A DNA stretch of 64,000 bases from Dipylidium caninum (taxonomy: Eukaryota; Platyhelminthes; Cestoda; Cyclophyllidea; Dipylidiidae). Made by a program: the position numbers and the translations under genes. Under the pieces are notes generated by a model. That model did not search any database. It was not told where the DNA came from and saw nothing but the letters and a program-made list of their open reading frames with translations. Location: NCBI GenBank assembly GCA_017562135.1, contig QEYB01001164.1, forward strand, positions 355,027 to 419,026. The letters run 5' to 3'. Shown piece after piece: positions 51,216 through 63,290 of the stretch (positions within the stretch are counted from its first letter, which is position 1; every line of letters begins with the position of its first letter).

Positions 51216-54200
51216 TTCTTTTACGGGAAGAGGATTTAAGAAGCGAAGAATACTAATGACCACGGTCTTTTAAAATCTAAATCGGATTTTATTTGGTAAA
51301 ATCAACTTTTTGTAATGCTAGTTTCTTCATCAGCACCCACAAGCTCTGTGGTGCCATCGAATTTTCATTTTGCCCAAAACTCTCTAAAATGTAAAAAGGT
51401 CCTCCTAAACCCGGTGAACAAGTTTTTTTTGTAACTACTTGCCTTTTAATCTATCCTTGAAAATCTTCTTTTCTGGTTCCCCTTTGTGTCCTCTGATTCT
51501 TTGGCCTACGTATTCCACGCGGTTTGGATGCGTCCTTCACCTTCCCTCCAGGTGGACGACGGAGGAACGTGCTCTGACTCCAATGCCTAAAATTCTGTTT
51601 AGGAGGAGGATTATATGGGTGCTGTGATAGTTGCTATGACTACGCACGGTCGTGTCCTATTAAGGTCCTGATTTTTGATCAGGCAAAACGCCATTTTGCA
51701 AAAAAAAAGCTATTGTCTCTATTGTGGCAGTCTGAAATGCCTCTATGATTGGTTATTTTGCATTCTCCACGACAAGCCTGTCTGGAATCTATGTTGGAAG
51801 GGATTGTTGAATTATAGAACAGTAAAGATAAAAGTTGAAGTAACCGCACCTCATTTCGGCAATCTTTAATGGGCGAAATCTCTGTATGCGAGCATGTTGC
51901 CAACTAGAAGTAACAATGCGAAGACTCCTTTTGTCATTTTTTGCCATTTTACCTAACATTGTGGAGTTTCATTTGCTGCGTTAGTTTTAGCAACACTCAT
52001 ACTTCTGTGTCGTTGGGTTTCGTATATATAACGGCTTTACAAATTTCCCCTAGAATTATCTTCCCATGGAACTACACCAATCGCCGGCGAATGCGGCGCG
52101 ACCTCTGCACGTCGTATGACTTGAAATTTCGCGTCTTCCTGTACTGGGACCGATCGTGTGAATTGGAAGCAAGTTCGCGTTCAAATACGAGGGAACCCCG
52201 CTTATCGCGAAGGGGACTTCGTAAACATTTTTATTAACGTTTGTTTGTAAAAATATGCTTCGAGTCTATTTGTTTTTCTTTCGTATCGACGGAGGGAAGG
52301 CGAATTGGCGAAGTGGATAATGTCAATCAGTCTACATGTTGAAGACATCTTACCACGATGAGGTAGGGATGTGAAGGAGCGGCGGCTTTTACAGTCACGG
52401 GCTTGAGAGTGTCAACTAATCTGGCCTCCAGGCTAATGAGAGGAAGCAAAGTGTCGCCTTCTCGACGGCTGTCAACTCGGCTCCGCCCTCAATTAAACGG
52501 GCTATGAGTGAAGATAATGCGAAGGATGTGCGTATAAGTGGAAAGGTGTAGGGTTTGTGCAGCAGGCGTATCCCGCGAGCAAATGAGTCTCAGTCCCTGT
52601 CGATAAGTCGTGCGAGTTCGAGGTTTTGTGATTCTCCGAAAGGGCTCTGATTTTACTCACTTGTGCCCATACTTGAGGAGGGTTTGACCGTTTTGACCTC
52701 TTTTGCACTTGGGGTTGTGCTTCAGCTACGCCGACTGTCTCGTAAGATTAAATGGTCCAGATAGGCCTGCTGCATTTATCTGCGCAAGCGTCTCATAATA
52801 CCTGCAAACATCGACAGAATCCGGACGCTGCGGGGTCCCTCGTAGGGGGCGTGGTTTGGTACATCTAACTTGCGGCCACTGCTCGCATGTTTGTTTCCCA
52901 ACTGGCAACCTCGGCGAAGACTTGATGCGCCGATTCAGCACCTGTTCGCCGGGCCCATCCTTCCTTCTGGATCTTGGCGTGCAAGTGGGCCCCAACCACA
53001 GGGCCGTCTGGCGTCCTCCCCGCTGCAGGGACCTTCATCTGAGGTGCTCGCGAGTCCAACACGGAGCCGGTTACAGGGGGCGACTTCTGAGCGATTCAAT
53101 TTATTCGCAGTTGTAGACATTTGACCATGGTGAGGCCTCTGTGCCGCCGAAAATATGATTGTTTTTCATTTGTGGTCTATCATTCTGTTATCACTTTAAC
53201 TGGCTTGTGAAAAAGAATGGCCGGGGCGCGTTATCGAATCTTCAAAGCAACTGGTCTACGGATTTACTGACGTGGTGCCGAGATCTAATACCCTGTTCGG
53301 TAAACAGGGTTTCCCCAATTCACGCAGAAATAACAACCGAGCGAGATTGAGTGTTTGAGTTGTTTTGTCTTATAATTATCACATCTAATTGCGCTGGTTG
53401 GTAGGCTGCAAAAACAATTCAGAAGTGAATTCGAGATTTTGGCGTTCATAAGGACGGACCAAATGAGTGGATACTCCAGCAAAAGGATGTTGGACTTGAA
53501 TGAAGTCGAAACGTCATTAGGTCTCAAGTATTCTGACAAAACAAGTGTTTATTGTTAAGTTTTTTTGGTGGCAGAAGTCGATGGCAGGATGGGACACGAT
53601 TTTGAGGCAACTCTTGAGGCCCTCGACCGAGTGGCCTCGTAGCATTCTGAGTTCCTCCTGTCACGTAATGAACGAGGCCTGCCAGTGGGGACTGACAGAT
53701 CGGGGATCGCCGAATGTGAGTGTTAAAATTAAGGGATACAAGTGTTGTAGTCATAAACTGAATATAATTTGCGGGTAATGAAGAATAAAACATCAAAATT
53801 CAGGATACGAGTTGTGGCCACACTAGCCCACCCCACAGATGTGGGAGCAAGTTCGTCCGGAACACTGACAATAGCCTCGGCAGCGTTTAGAAAGAGATAA
53901 TGAGCAAAAACACTTTTTTAAAAAATGCCGGAGAAGTCGTCCTTCGGTCAATTTCTTCATCAAACTGGGGAAATTAGAAACACCCGTGAGGGAATCTCAA
54001 GTCTCTTCCAGTTATTAACATTGTACGACGCAAACTGGTAAGATCTCGGTTTTTTACAAGACTGTGGATATTTAGCGATAACAAAATGATTACAGTGTGT
54101 TGGATGGAAGCCTCGCTTGAGATAAAATAAAACCCCTATCTACACAAAGTGTAAGTGGAAGACGCGAAGGAGTCACAAACTACGCATTTTCTCTAATAAA

Positions 54201-57200
54201 TAAACCCCAGTTTTATCCAAAGGACTTTCGTTAACCCAAACTCTAACCGCACGGTTTTTACTGGGTTGGGTAGGGGATCCCATGTGGTTGTGGAAGGGCT
54301 CAATTCTGCGTCCTAAATTCACACGGCTAAATTCACCGTGTGCTTTGCTGTGTATTCTTCTTGCGTATATCGGCACACTTGGGATGAGGCAGGAGCCCAC
54401 ACTTTAACCATAAAAGATGGGAGCAGTAGAAGAAAGCGAAAACACCTTTACACTTGAGTGGTTTCGCGCGGTTACTGTCGCCAAGACCCCTCCTTCACCC
54501 GCCCTCGTCGGGGCCAGTTGTGGTGCACACGAGCGTCCAAATTTTAACTCTACCATGTCCCCACGCATGCACCCAGTTATTGTCGCGGCAAAGGGACGCT
54601 GTGAGAGTATATGATTTTGTTACAAATTTTCTTTACAGAATGCGTGTTTTGCTCTTTGGGGACGCCCGCTCTTTCTCTTGTTGTCATGACTTATGAAATT
54701 GTGATCCTCCTCCCACCACTGTGTCGCAGCTCCCATTAACATTACCTGATTTTTATAAATAGTGAATGAGATTTATGGCAATAATTGTTTGTCTAATATC
54801 TGCGACTATACTCTGCTAGATAGCACTGGAAGCTTCGTCGCCCTCACCAGCAGGAGAGCAACGCATTGAAGAGGCAGAGTCGCCGGTGTTGTGTCGAATT
54901 GTCTTTCCTGTCAAGGCTGACGTCAAGATGCCTCGGGAATGAGTTTCAGCTCACTCACCTATACGAGACTGTAACACGCATCGCAATTTCTCCTCATCCC
55001 GCCATTTGCTCTGGCAGCAATACCTCAGACGAAGTCTTACCGGCACTGTGAAGTAATAGCCAATATTCTTTTGAGTAGGTAATTAGGAGGATGCTCCTTT
55101 GTCCAGCATTTCCGCGCATAATCTTCATTACTTTTGGGGTTTAGTCTTATCACTTATCAGAGGGTGAAAGGATCGAGAGTCATAATGCTAAAAGAGTTGT
55201 TGACTTGTATCGCTCCAGTATTTTTATTGAAATTCGGACTGATTTGCATTGCAGCATCGCGATTGACTTCACGTCTTCTTCGTCCTATCTACATATCATT
55301 TATTGAGATTGGAGAAAAGCGACCGATTCCTCAGTTCGTGTCTAATTCAATAAACATGGAATAATTTGACTGTCCCCATTGTTGTGGCTCTCCATAGTAT
55401 GAGTTTAGCCTTCTGGCTCCTGCCAGTTGTCTTCTTGCAAATGCCTGGAGGACATATGGTTGGCCGCCGGGTTCTGATAAAAAGTCTTAGGCTCTGTGTC
55501 GCCTGATTTTATCTGTGTCCCCTTTGTTCTGCTCTCTGAGTCAGAGGTGCTCGTTAAAGCTTGGACGATTTGCCGTAGGCCCTCGGGTCCCACCAAATAG
55601 CCCTGCCTCCCATCGTCCGCTTTCATCGGGGTCCCCTCTGTGGCACTTTCCTTTGAGTCATAAGTGCTCGCGCAGTGGCCCTCTACCGCCGACACAACCA
55701 GCGACGGGGGCTGGAAAGTGGACGTCACTTCCATTTCCCGATCGTAGTTGCGTCACACTCACCGCATGGCATTGCGTCAAGGTGACGTAATGTGACAGTG
55801 ACAGCCTGTACCGCTCTGTTCACACATCCGCCAAACGGGTCTATACGAGAGCAGCCTCTTTAGTTACTCAAATAGCCCCAGGAGGTCAAGTCTCTGTGTA
55901 GTCTGGTTCTATCAGTGTCCCCTCTGTTCTACATTCGGAGTTAGAGGGTGGCAGTGGGCCGCGTTTATGGTGTTTGGAAAGGCCTGGACGATTTGCGTCA
56001 GGCCGTGGGTCCCTAAAAAATGTCCCTGCCCCCTACTCTCCGGTTGTATCGGTGTCCCCTTTGTTTATTATTTGTTGTTTGTTGTCTTCTGTGTTGTCGT
56101 GAATGCTAGCGCAAAAACGGCGGGTGGAAGGTGGACGTCGCTGCCATTTCATGGGCGCAGGTGAGTCAGACGCACTGGCAGTGCAGCGGCAGCCTTTGTC
56201 ACAGTGACGTGAGGTGACAGTGACAGCTCGCAGCGCCCTGCGAGGAGTGCAGGCTCTCATTTACTCAAATAGCCTCAGGAGATATCGACTCAGGCGTTGT
56301 CTCCCTTTTCCGTACTCATGTTTGTCCAGTACCCGTACATTCATTCAATGGCTTGCTCTGACGCTGTCAAGCCATGCGAGATTGGTGATGCCGAATTATA
56401 TGCAGGTACGCCGTCACTTTTGAGGTAACTTGCTTTTATTTTGAAGATGCACATCTGTTGCTATTGTGACGCACGCACTCATTCACTAAATGCGACTTCG
56501 GCTCGTGTTCTAAAGTAATTTTCCCAATAAGCCGAGTGCTTTCCTTATCACTACCGGCATTTTGGTGATCCTTCATGGGTATAGAAACTTTTCTATTGTC
56601 GAGTAGGGGAGATGGAAACCAGACGACGGACATGAGATGGAAATGTGATTGTCGTCTTGTCTTCCCCTGTGCGAGGGTTAAGTGGACGCAGCAGGCAGTT
56701 CGTTGCACAAGTTGCGTGTAAGTTGTTGAAGATGACTTTAAAGTGGCATTTTCGGTAGTGATTAGGCAGACGTGATGGTTGAGGTGATTGTGTTTTCTCC
56801 TCAATCCCGTAGCTAGAATTCTGATTCCCATGTAAATTGCATAATCCGTGAACACTATTTATTTCCTTATACAGAGCTGTCTCCGAGTATCCAGTAGGTG
56901 TAGGCCAAAAAACGCAAACGTGTTTCTCTCAACTTGAACACTTTCACTTCAACCATGTTAGCACTGTCTCGTCATGCAATGGATGAGCTTTGGATTTTGC
57001 CGACTTGGTTCCTTTGTCTGTGTCTTGTATTCTCACTGCATTTCATCGGACGCGGGGCTCCCACACGTAAGTGTTCTGTTGGTATACCTCCAACGGTAAT
57101 ACGTCTAATTATGGGTCTGCAGTATTTTTTTCACCGCTGCTTTAAATTGTAGTGCGTGGGAGAAGACACGCATGAGACAACTTTTCTATTCACTGGCTCA

Positions 57201-59078
57201 AAAGCCTAACTTTTGTCATGCGCACAATCAGTTGGCTTTAAATGTGGTTGCCAATCTCCACTCGTACAGTGGCACGGAATCACTATGTGCAAGTAATATT
57301 CCTATTTTGTTCACTTATTGTCCATTGGCGCGGCCCCCTGTGATTAGTAAATTTGAGTTGCGAGCTCGTGAGCAGAACCACCGTCGACCCAGTCGAGTTG
57401 TGCTGCTCAAACAATCGCGGTTAACGACTCCGCGAAGCGCAAATGACAGTCAAGTCATCGGTTGTTTGTGTGATTTGGTGGTGCAGTTTGCGGACGAAGC
57501 AGTGTCGACTGCGTCTCGTTCTGAGTAGTAGATGGTGTTAGAATCTTGGGCTTGAGGTAGAGACCTCTATGGTATTCTCCGCTTCATCACGAGGAGGGTG
57601 CACGCATTCATCTGTTTTTGCGCTAATCCGTTGTCTACGTCAACAGTCACAAGCTTCCTTACCCTGTTCTCGCACATTGGCCTCATCAGGGACCTCCGGT
57701 ACCCGCTCTAACCCTGATTCCATTTGTATTCACGCGACTAAGAGCTGGCTGGCGGGTGACTTGGAGGGCAACAATCGTCGATGCTATCAAAGTACAACAC
57801 GAGGGCCTCACTAAATTACGCCGTTAGGGCAACACGGCTCGCTGCCCCAGCGAATAAGAGAGGCGTTTGAGGGTTCGAGTTGGGAGAAATGATGCTGCTG
57901 CCTCTCTTTACTCTCCTCGCTTGCATCTCCCCTTTAACCACCTCCACAGCGAATTTCCCTTTGGTGTTTTTCACAATCCCTACAAGTTTAGGGTCGGAGC
58001 GAGTTCGACGGAGGCTGATGGATTAGAAGAAAAACAAAAGGTTTCGACGTCAATGTTGTTATCAACATTTTGGGGGCATGATCCTTCTCTGACATCGTCG
58101 GAGGTCGCAAAAAAGGCACAATTTAGCTCAGCAAACCATTTCACACTTTGTTCGCGCTTCATCCGCTACCAGCTCGATCACCCACCGTCGTCCGACATCA
58201 GACGAACTCGCCGGTCAGGTGAATTGCAAAATGGGCGAATTCTCTACCACCTGGTACTTTTCACGATGATGAATTGTCTCGCCTGATTCGGGACGGACGT
58301 CCATTGCGTTACGTCGACTGTCTCGCACGTCTGCGTACTCCTGCCCCGTCGCCTCGCCACCGGAGGAAGTGGAAACTTGCACGCATTGTTTTGATAACGT
58401 GGACTATTGGGACACCAAATTTCAGACCTTTTCAGCGGTAGGAGCCGAAGAGTTCCTCTTTACAGCCATAAATGTGATAATGAGTGAGGGGAAGTCGAAT
58501 ATGAGTTTAAGGGAAAAATATCCTCCAGGATCGTTGTGTTTCGACGCTCGTTCCTGGCGGCGGAAGTAGGTACTTTAACATGGGATCAAATTCGAGGTCG
58601 ATGACTGTTGGGTTTTGAGAGTGCATGTGTAAGTGTTGGCCACTCGGGTAATCAAGTGTGTGTGCGTGATGGAAATGGTAGTGACGACAAGAAGTACTCA
58701 AAAATAGGCGCCCACCTGTCGAAGTGTGCTCCACTCGGTGGGGACAGTTGTACACCCGTGAATGGGCGAGAAGGCCGGTAGATGAGATAACGAGTGGGAG
58801 ACTATCACTCGCCTCACCTCAGAAACGCCGAAGGGCAGGTGAAATCGGCAAATACTGTCTGTGAATGGGGATGCTCACCCGGCGTCTGTGAGCAAATGCA
58901 TTTGCTGCAGCTTCGTTTCAAGGGGCCGCACGTTGAAGCGTCGAAATTAACACAGTCCTCCTAATGCATCAGCATTTTTCTAGGAGAAGGGCAACGAAGC
59001 ATTCGAAACTTTTCTCTCTTTCCTGACACCTTTGCACATGCGACATTAAAAAGCGAATTGTGCAGCAGAGGAGTAGAA
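51216..59078. other. No supportable gene apart from the tandem repeat
   Basis: Contains the two-unit repeat at 55.5-56.3 kb. A good pyrimidine-rich acceptor before 51552 followed by 12 codons and TAA could be an alternative last exon of the receptor kinase. Frames at 52.8-53.1, 54.4-54.7 and 57.2-58.3 kb are open on several frames at once and show no domain. Confidence 0.5.
55484..56285. repeat. Imperfect tandem duplication, two units of about 400 bp with internal sub-repeat
   Basis: Unit 1 is about 55484-55884 and unit 2 about 55885-56285; matching blocks sit 400 bp apart. Shared blocks include GGACGATTTGC with a following G/C-rich stretch, GTGGACGTC with CCATTTC, GTGACAGTGACAGC, and TTACTCAAATAGCC with CAGGAG. 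Within each unit a motif like ATCNGTGTCCCCTYTGT recurs (about 55511, 55627, 55911 and 56047), so each unit seems built of two older halves. A 109-codon minus-strand ORF in unit 1 is not kept open in unit 2. Confidence 0.75.
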
Positions 59079-59369
59079 CTAGGATTTCGACAGCTCTTCT
59101 TGCACTTCCACACACCGACCTCGCCTTCGTTGGCGTCCTTCTTGTGGTTGCTCTGAACGTGCCGCTTCCTGCTGGGTGACTTTGTAGGCGTTGCGGAGAG
59201 CCAGATCATGGCTTGCAAATTGCGTGTACTGTGTCGTAGGTGGTGAGTGGCTACAAAGCTTCCGTATTTCAGCACAGAAATTAGACGCCGCTGTGTCATA
59301 AGCAACTTCACAGTTGGGAACATCGGATAACGTCGCACGTGCTTCGTTAACTTCTAGTCCCCATACGAC
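59079..59369 (-). CDS. Possible internal exon, unrecognised protein
   Basis: After a CAG acceptor there are 96 stop-free codons with no ATG, so an ORF caller that requires a start would miss them. The reading begins VVWGLEVNEARATLSDVPN and contains several cysteines and a Gln/Arg-rich end. An overlapping frame is also open over the same bases (125 codons with a Met), so the coding frame is ambiguous and possibly neither is real. No homology is recognised. Confidence 0.18.
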   Translation of the reverse strand, partial: VVWGLEVNEARATLSDVPNCEVAYDTAASNFCAEIRKLCSHSPPTTQYTQFASHDLALRNAYKVTQQEAARSEQPQEGRQRRRGRCVEVQEELSKS

Positions 59370-62228
59370 CTGCGCCTTTCGATTTTGGTGAACTTAACCA
59401 GATTTAGAGCGACAACGCTTGGGAGGACTGAAAACACCCAAGAGACAAAGGAAACAGGAAGCGGAGGAAAGGGAGGAAAACGATGTTATCATTACATACG
59501 TCTTCCAACGTCATCGTCGCCACTGAGGAGGGTTTACGTAAGTCGGACGAGAAAGTGGTAATTCAGGGTAAAAATGCACTAATCCTTCGTCACTAACTTT
59601 TCAATCCCACCCTCATGAAGGGCTAAATTGCTTGCAATCACTCTGTGCGCCAGCTAGGCTTCAGATGATTTCACTGTCATTCTCGCCTCCTCACCTCGAG
59701 ATTGCTGCATCTTGAAATGAGCAACTCCGCAGGCGGAGGTTCGCCGGTGGGGATCTGAAAGTGTTGTGGTCTCGAGGGGCATGACAGGTACTAGCTTTCG
59801 ACACACGAAGGAGGTAGTACGCACTTTTCTTTATCTCGTGAAAGTGTTTTTCGTGCCATCCTTGTAACTCGCTAGCGCGATAACACTGGCGGATTCAGCA
59901 CACATTAGCGCGCGATACTTGAGGTTCAAAGGTTTTGGCCAATGCCGTGTGAGTGGGCTACAGAGACGACATTGCGTCTCCTACGTGGTGGCACCTGACT
60001 TACGAACGTATGGAGGCGCGATGAGGAGAGGCCTTTTCGAAGCAGAGAGGGATCAAGGGTAAAGACCACAGAGCCGCATTTACGAGTAAGGTGAGGAGAA
60101 GAGCTTCATTCTGCTTCTGCCTCTTGCTCCCCCAACAGAGCTCTCCCTCTTTCCCTCTCTGCTCTTCAGATCTCCTTTCCCAACGCTTTCTGCCTATGTA
60201 ATCCGGACCTGAGAAAGGCGACAGAGTAGGTGCCACGCTTGTGGCCTACAAATACCCACCAGAGCAACGAGGCGTGGCAGCTGATACACTTAAGCGGGAG
60301 ACGGGTGATATTTGACCAAAACGATGCCGCTGAGGATGTTGCTGTGCCAGGGGGCTAGTAAAAGGAACATCAGCAACGGCGCAATCCAGGTGATGCGGTC
60401 AGCATGTCCGTGGAAGTTAAACGACTCGTTGGAGGATTGGGAGTTTATCCTGCCGTGCCAATTCGGAGCAGACAGGAATTAGTAGTGGTGATGAGCACTG
60501 AGTGGCATTCACGTGGAAGAGAAGGATGTGAAGGGCATTTCACTCCCCGCTTTCTGCCCGCCTGACATACCTCTCTTCCCCTCGATGTGCCACTCTCTTT
60601 CGGTGCCGCTACGTTGCCCACGAATGTCCACCGCAATATGACGTTGGCTCTGCGATGCCTAACCCACGCTGCCACTCTTCTTCTGCCTTTCGTCGCTCCA
60701 CTAGGCGTGTCAGTAGGGTTGTGGACAGTTGCAGGAAAGCGGCAGTTGGGGAGTGTGTGGAGGGCGGGAAGCTGCGTTAGCAGTGGTGGCTGTCATTGGC
60801 CTCACCACAGGAACGACGATGTGCTCGTGCAATGGGCAAATGCAGGTGTTGAGTTGGCAGAGCAGGTCTGTCGATGGAGTTAGGCGGAGTAGCGCAACCA
60901 CTCGGTGAGTGTCCACCCGAAGTCTTGGCGATCAAACCTCCTTGTCTCAGGTGGGCGTCACCGTCCACTCTCATGGCAGGAGGGACATGCACGTAAATGT
61001 GGGTGGAATGTTTGCTCTAGATTTTCTCCCTGGTAAAAGGCACTCGCGACGCCGTAGCGCAGGCAGGGCACGCCAAATGCGGGCAGTCACTGCCCCTCAC
61101 ATGGTGTATGCCCTCCAGCATCAGGGCCACACTCAATGATTTTGTTGGTAAAAGTATCAGAGGGCCTCGTTTCTCTCTCTTCATCTTTCTATCTCTCTCG
61201 CTTTCTCTTTCTGTCTCTCACAGTCAGCGGCAGCCACCGCGTTTTCACTGAGCCTCGTCTGTAGTGTTCAAGTCTGCGGTGCCCGTAACGGCGGTAGTGG
61301 CGGCTTAAAAGTTATTCATTTGAGCAAGCACTGCAACGACTCCATTAATGAAAAACTAGAGTGGGAGTGGAGGAGAGAATGGAGACGGCGTAAGGAGGGA
61401 GGCGGGTAGGCGGGCGGGGGAATGCGCCTTTTTTCTTGTCTCTTCATTTTCGGCACTCGTAACAATAGTCTGTGTTTCTGTTTGCCTCATTTCTTCCTTG
61501 GCCTTCCCTCCTTCTCTCTCCTCCTTCGACTACTGACCGGTGTCCTTCTAACCCTTCATTCACTCATTCTTTTATTCATCCATCTACCCCTAAGCCCAAA
61601 AATTACCTTCGAATACTCTCTTCCGCTCAGCATTGGCGGCATCCTCTTCGCGGTATTTTAGGAGATGTCAGCGATAAGGAAATGAACGATTATGCCCAGA
61701 ATAGCACGACTATATATCGACTTAAAAGTTTTTCTCTCCCAATACGGCGCCCGGGCGATTCTCATATTCGTGGGGTTGGCCAGTTTCAACGCGAGGCGAA
61801 TGTGAGAGTAGCGTTTCATAGAACAATTTTGCAATCCTCATAAGAGCTACTTAATGCTGCCGCCGTCATTGCGTATTCTGCCGCTGGCACCACCGCCGCC
61901 GCTGCGTACACTGCTGACCGGGGGTTGTTACTCTGGGATAACGTCTTACGGTGGATGCTTCCCTGCAAAGATTCTCCTTATGAGATGATTGCAATCCAAA
62001 CTTTGCGCCATCCACCTCTCTCGGATGCTCTGCAACACGGGAGTGGCTGCATAGGCGTTGGATAAATCTCATCCTCATCCTCATCCCCATTCCCCATCCC
62101 CAACGGGGCGTTGGACGAAAGCCATCCTCATCCTCATCCTCGTCGCCAAATTTCGACGTCAGGGAGAGCTGGACGCATCAGAGAATTCTCATGAGAAGAA
62201 CCCGGTCTCAGTGGACTTGGTCGGCGCC
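59370..62228. other. No supportable gene; pyrimidine-rich tracts
   Basis: G/C-rich DNA open in several frames, which makes chance ORFs common. It includes a CT-rich tract at about 61170-61220 and a CTCATC repeat at its right end. No domain is recognised. Confidence 0.5.
62054..62145. repeat. Short direct repeat with CTCATC core
   Basis: Two copies of GGCGTTGGA followed by CATCCTCATCCTCATCC-type triplets, about 53 bp apart (62054-62088 and 62107-62145). Confidence 0.8.
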
Positions 62229-62631
62229 TCAATCTGGGCAATTCGAAGGCGATGCCTGGGGTGGGCAGAGCTGCTTCAGTTGGATCATAGCCGGTTCTGC
62301 ACCTCCTCCATCGAGCTGGTGAGGCTGGAGTATCCGGCAGCTGTAGTCCGAAGTGGCCCAGTAGCAGGCGTGGAGGCCCTCGTTGGATGCAAAATCTCGC
62401 GCCATGTCCACGAAGGAAGGGATGAATATCGAGTTGGGGATGGCGTGCGGTCGTAGCGGTGAAGACTACCGGAAGCAGTAGGATTGATGTGAACGGGGCT
62501 CCTACGCAACCTCGAGTGGTCAGTTTCACCCGCTGACGAACGCTAGAAGTGTTGTTGGTGGACGAAAGAGGATCACGCCTCCTAAGGTAGCCGCTGTGGA
62601 CATGACAGTTGTATTTGCGCGCTGACAGCTT
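62229..62631 (-). CDS. Possible terminal exons of an unrecognised gene, with a 40-nt intron
   Basis: Two segments read in phase on the minus strand: 62631-62506 (42 codons, from KLSARKYNCHVHSGY to LTTRGC) and 62465-62229 (79 codons, ending SPSNCPD then TGA). The 40-nt gap has GTAGGA at its start and CCGGTAG at its end and fits the tiny-intron class seen in NSRP1. A pyrimidine-rich tract ending in TAG precedes the first segment. Codon third positions look G/C-rich in the second segment. Other frames are open here too. The product is unknown, and 5' exons would lie further right or beyond the window. Confidence 0.25.
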
Positions 62632-63117
62632 CTACTGACTGAGTGGAAGAAGATGGAGTGGAAGTTGGCACGCTTATCTGAGTCCCGAGTTGGCCCCAAT
62701 CTCGGGTTTCTCGGACTCTGACCTTGCTCCTTGTGGCTCTTGCTCTTGTACTTCCCCTTGCCCTGCATCTGCTTCTTGACCCATGCGCTATGCTCTTACC
62801 CTGCTCTCACTCTTGCTCTTGTCTTGATTGTTGGTTGCTCATTCTTCTTCTTTCGCGGGCGACCGTCTTGTCACTGGCGTTTGGAGAGAGGAAGAGTGAC
62901 TCGATGACGTATCTAGAAAATTATTCCTGCTGCTGAGAGGTTCGTTTCCTATACGCTGTGTTGGAGTGTTGTGATTCGATTACACACTGTTCCACAGTCG
63001 AACCAGTAACGCTCCCCCCACCCATCCCCATTGGAAGGACCTTGCAAAACGGAGAACAAGTCGCAAGCGCAGAAAACACATGAGCAAAAGTGTGGATGTG
63101 ATCGCTGTCAGTCGTAC

Positions 63118-63290
63118 GTGTCGTGATCGCTTCGTCTTCGCGTCGACTTCGATGGCGTGTCGCTTTTGCTCTCGTTGAGCAGTGAGAACTGGTCGAGGTG
63201 ACAAAGGACAGTCTGCCGCCCGCGCAATGAACTCAAATGGCAGCCGCAGTACTCGTTATGGACCAATAATCGTTGGCCAGTGATCCTCAA
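63118..63290 (-). CDS. Possible exon, unrecognised protein
   Basis: After a TTTTGACAG acceptor, 57 codons are open (start LRITGQRLLVHNEYCGCHLS, end rich in Ser, Arg and Asp) to a GTACGA donor. If unspliced, the frame stops five nt into the putative intron. I could not connect it in phase to the candidate exons at 62.2-62.6 kb. Confidence 0.15.

Noticed and set aside
52726..53124. Cluster of overlapping ORFs on both strands near 52.9 kb
   Set aside because: All frames are open because the patch is G/C-rich; none shows a recognisable domain or transposon motif.
55405..55734. 109-codon minus-strand ORF that looks protein-like
   Set aside because: It falls in the tandem repeat and the same frame in the second unit is interrupted by a stop, so it is not conserved as coding.
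62058..62456. 132-codon plus-strand ORF with His/Pro repeats
   Set aside because: Its start is produced by the CTCATC repeat and the rest has no domain; several frames on both strands are open here at once.
62811..62913. Extra exon linking the 63.1-kb and 62.5-kb minus-strand candidates
   Set aside because: An in-frame TGA appears once the four-T run at the line junction is counted correctly, so the required phase is closed.
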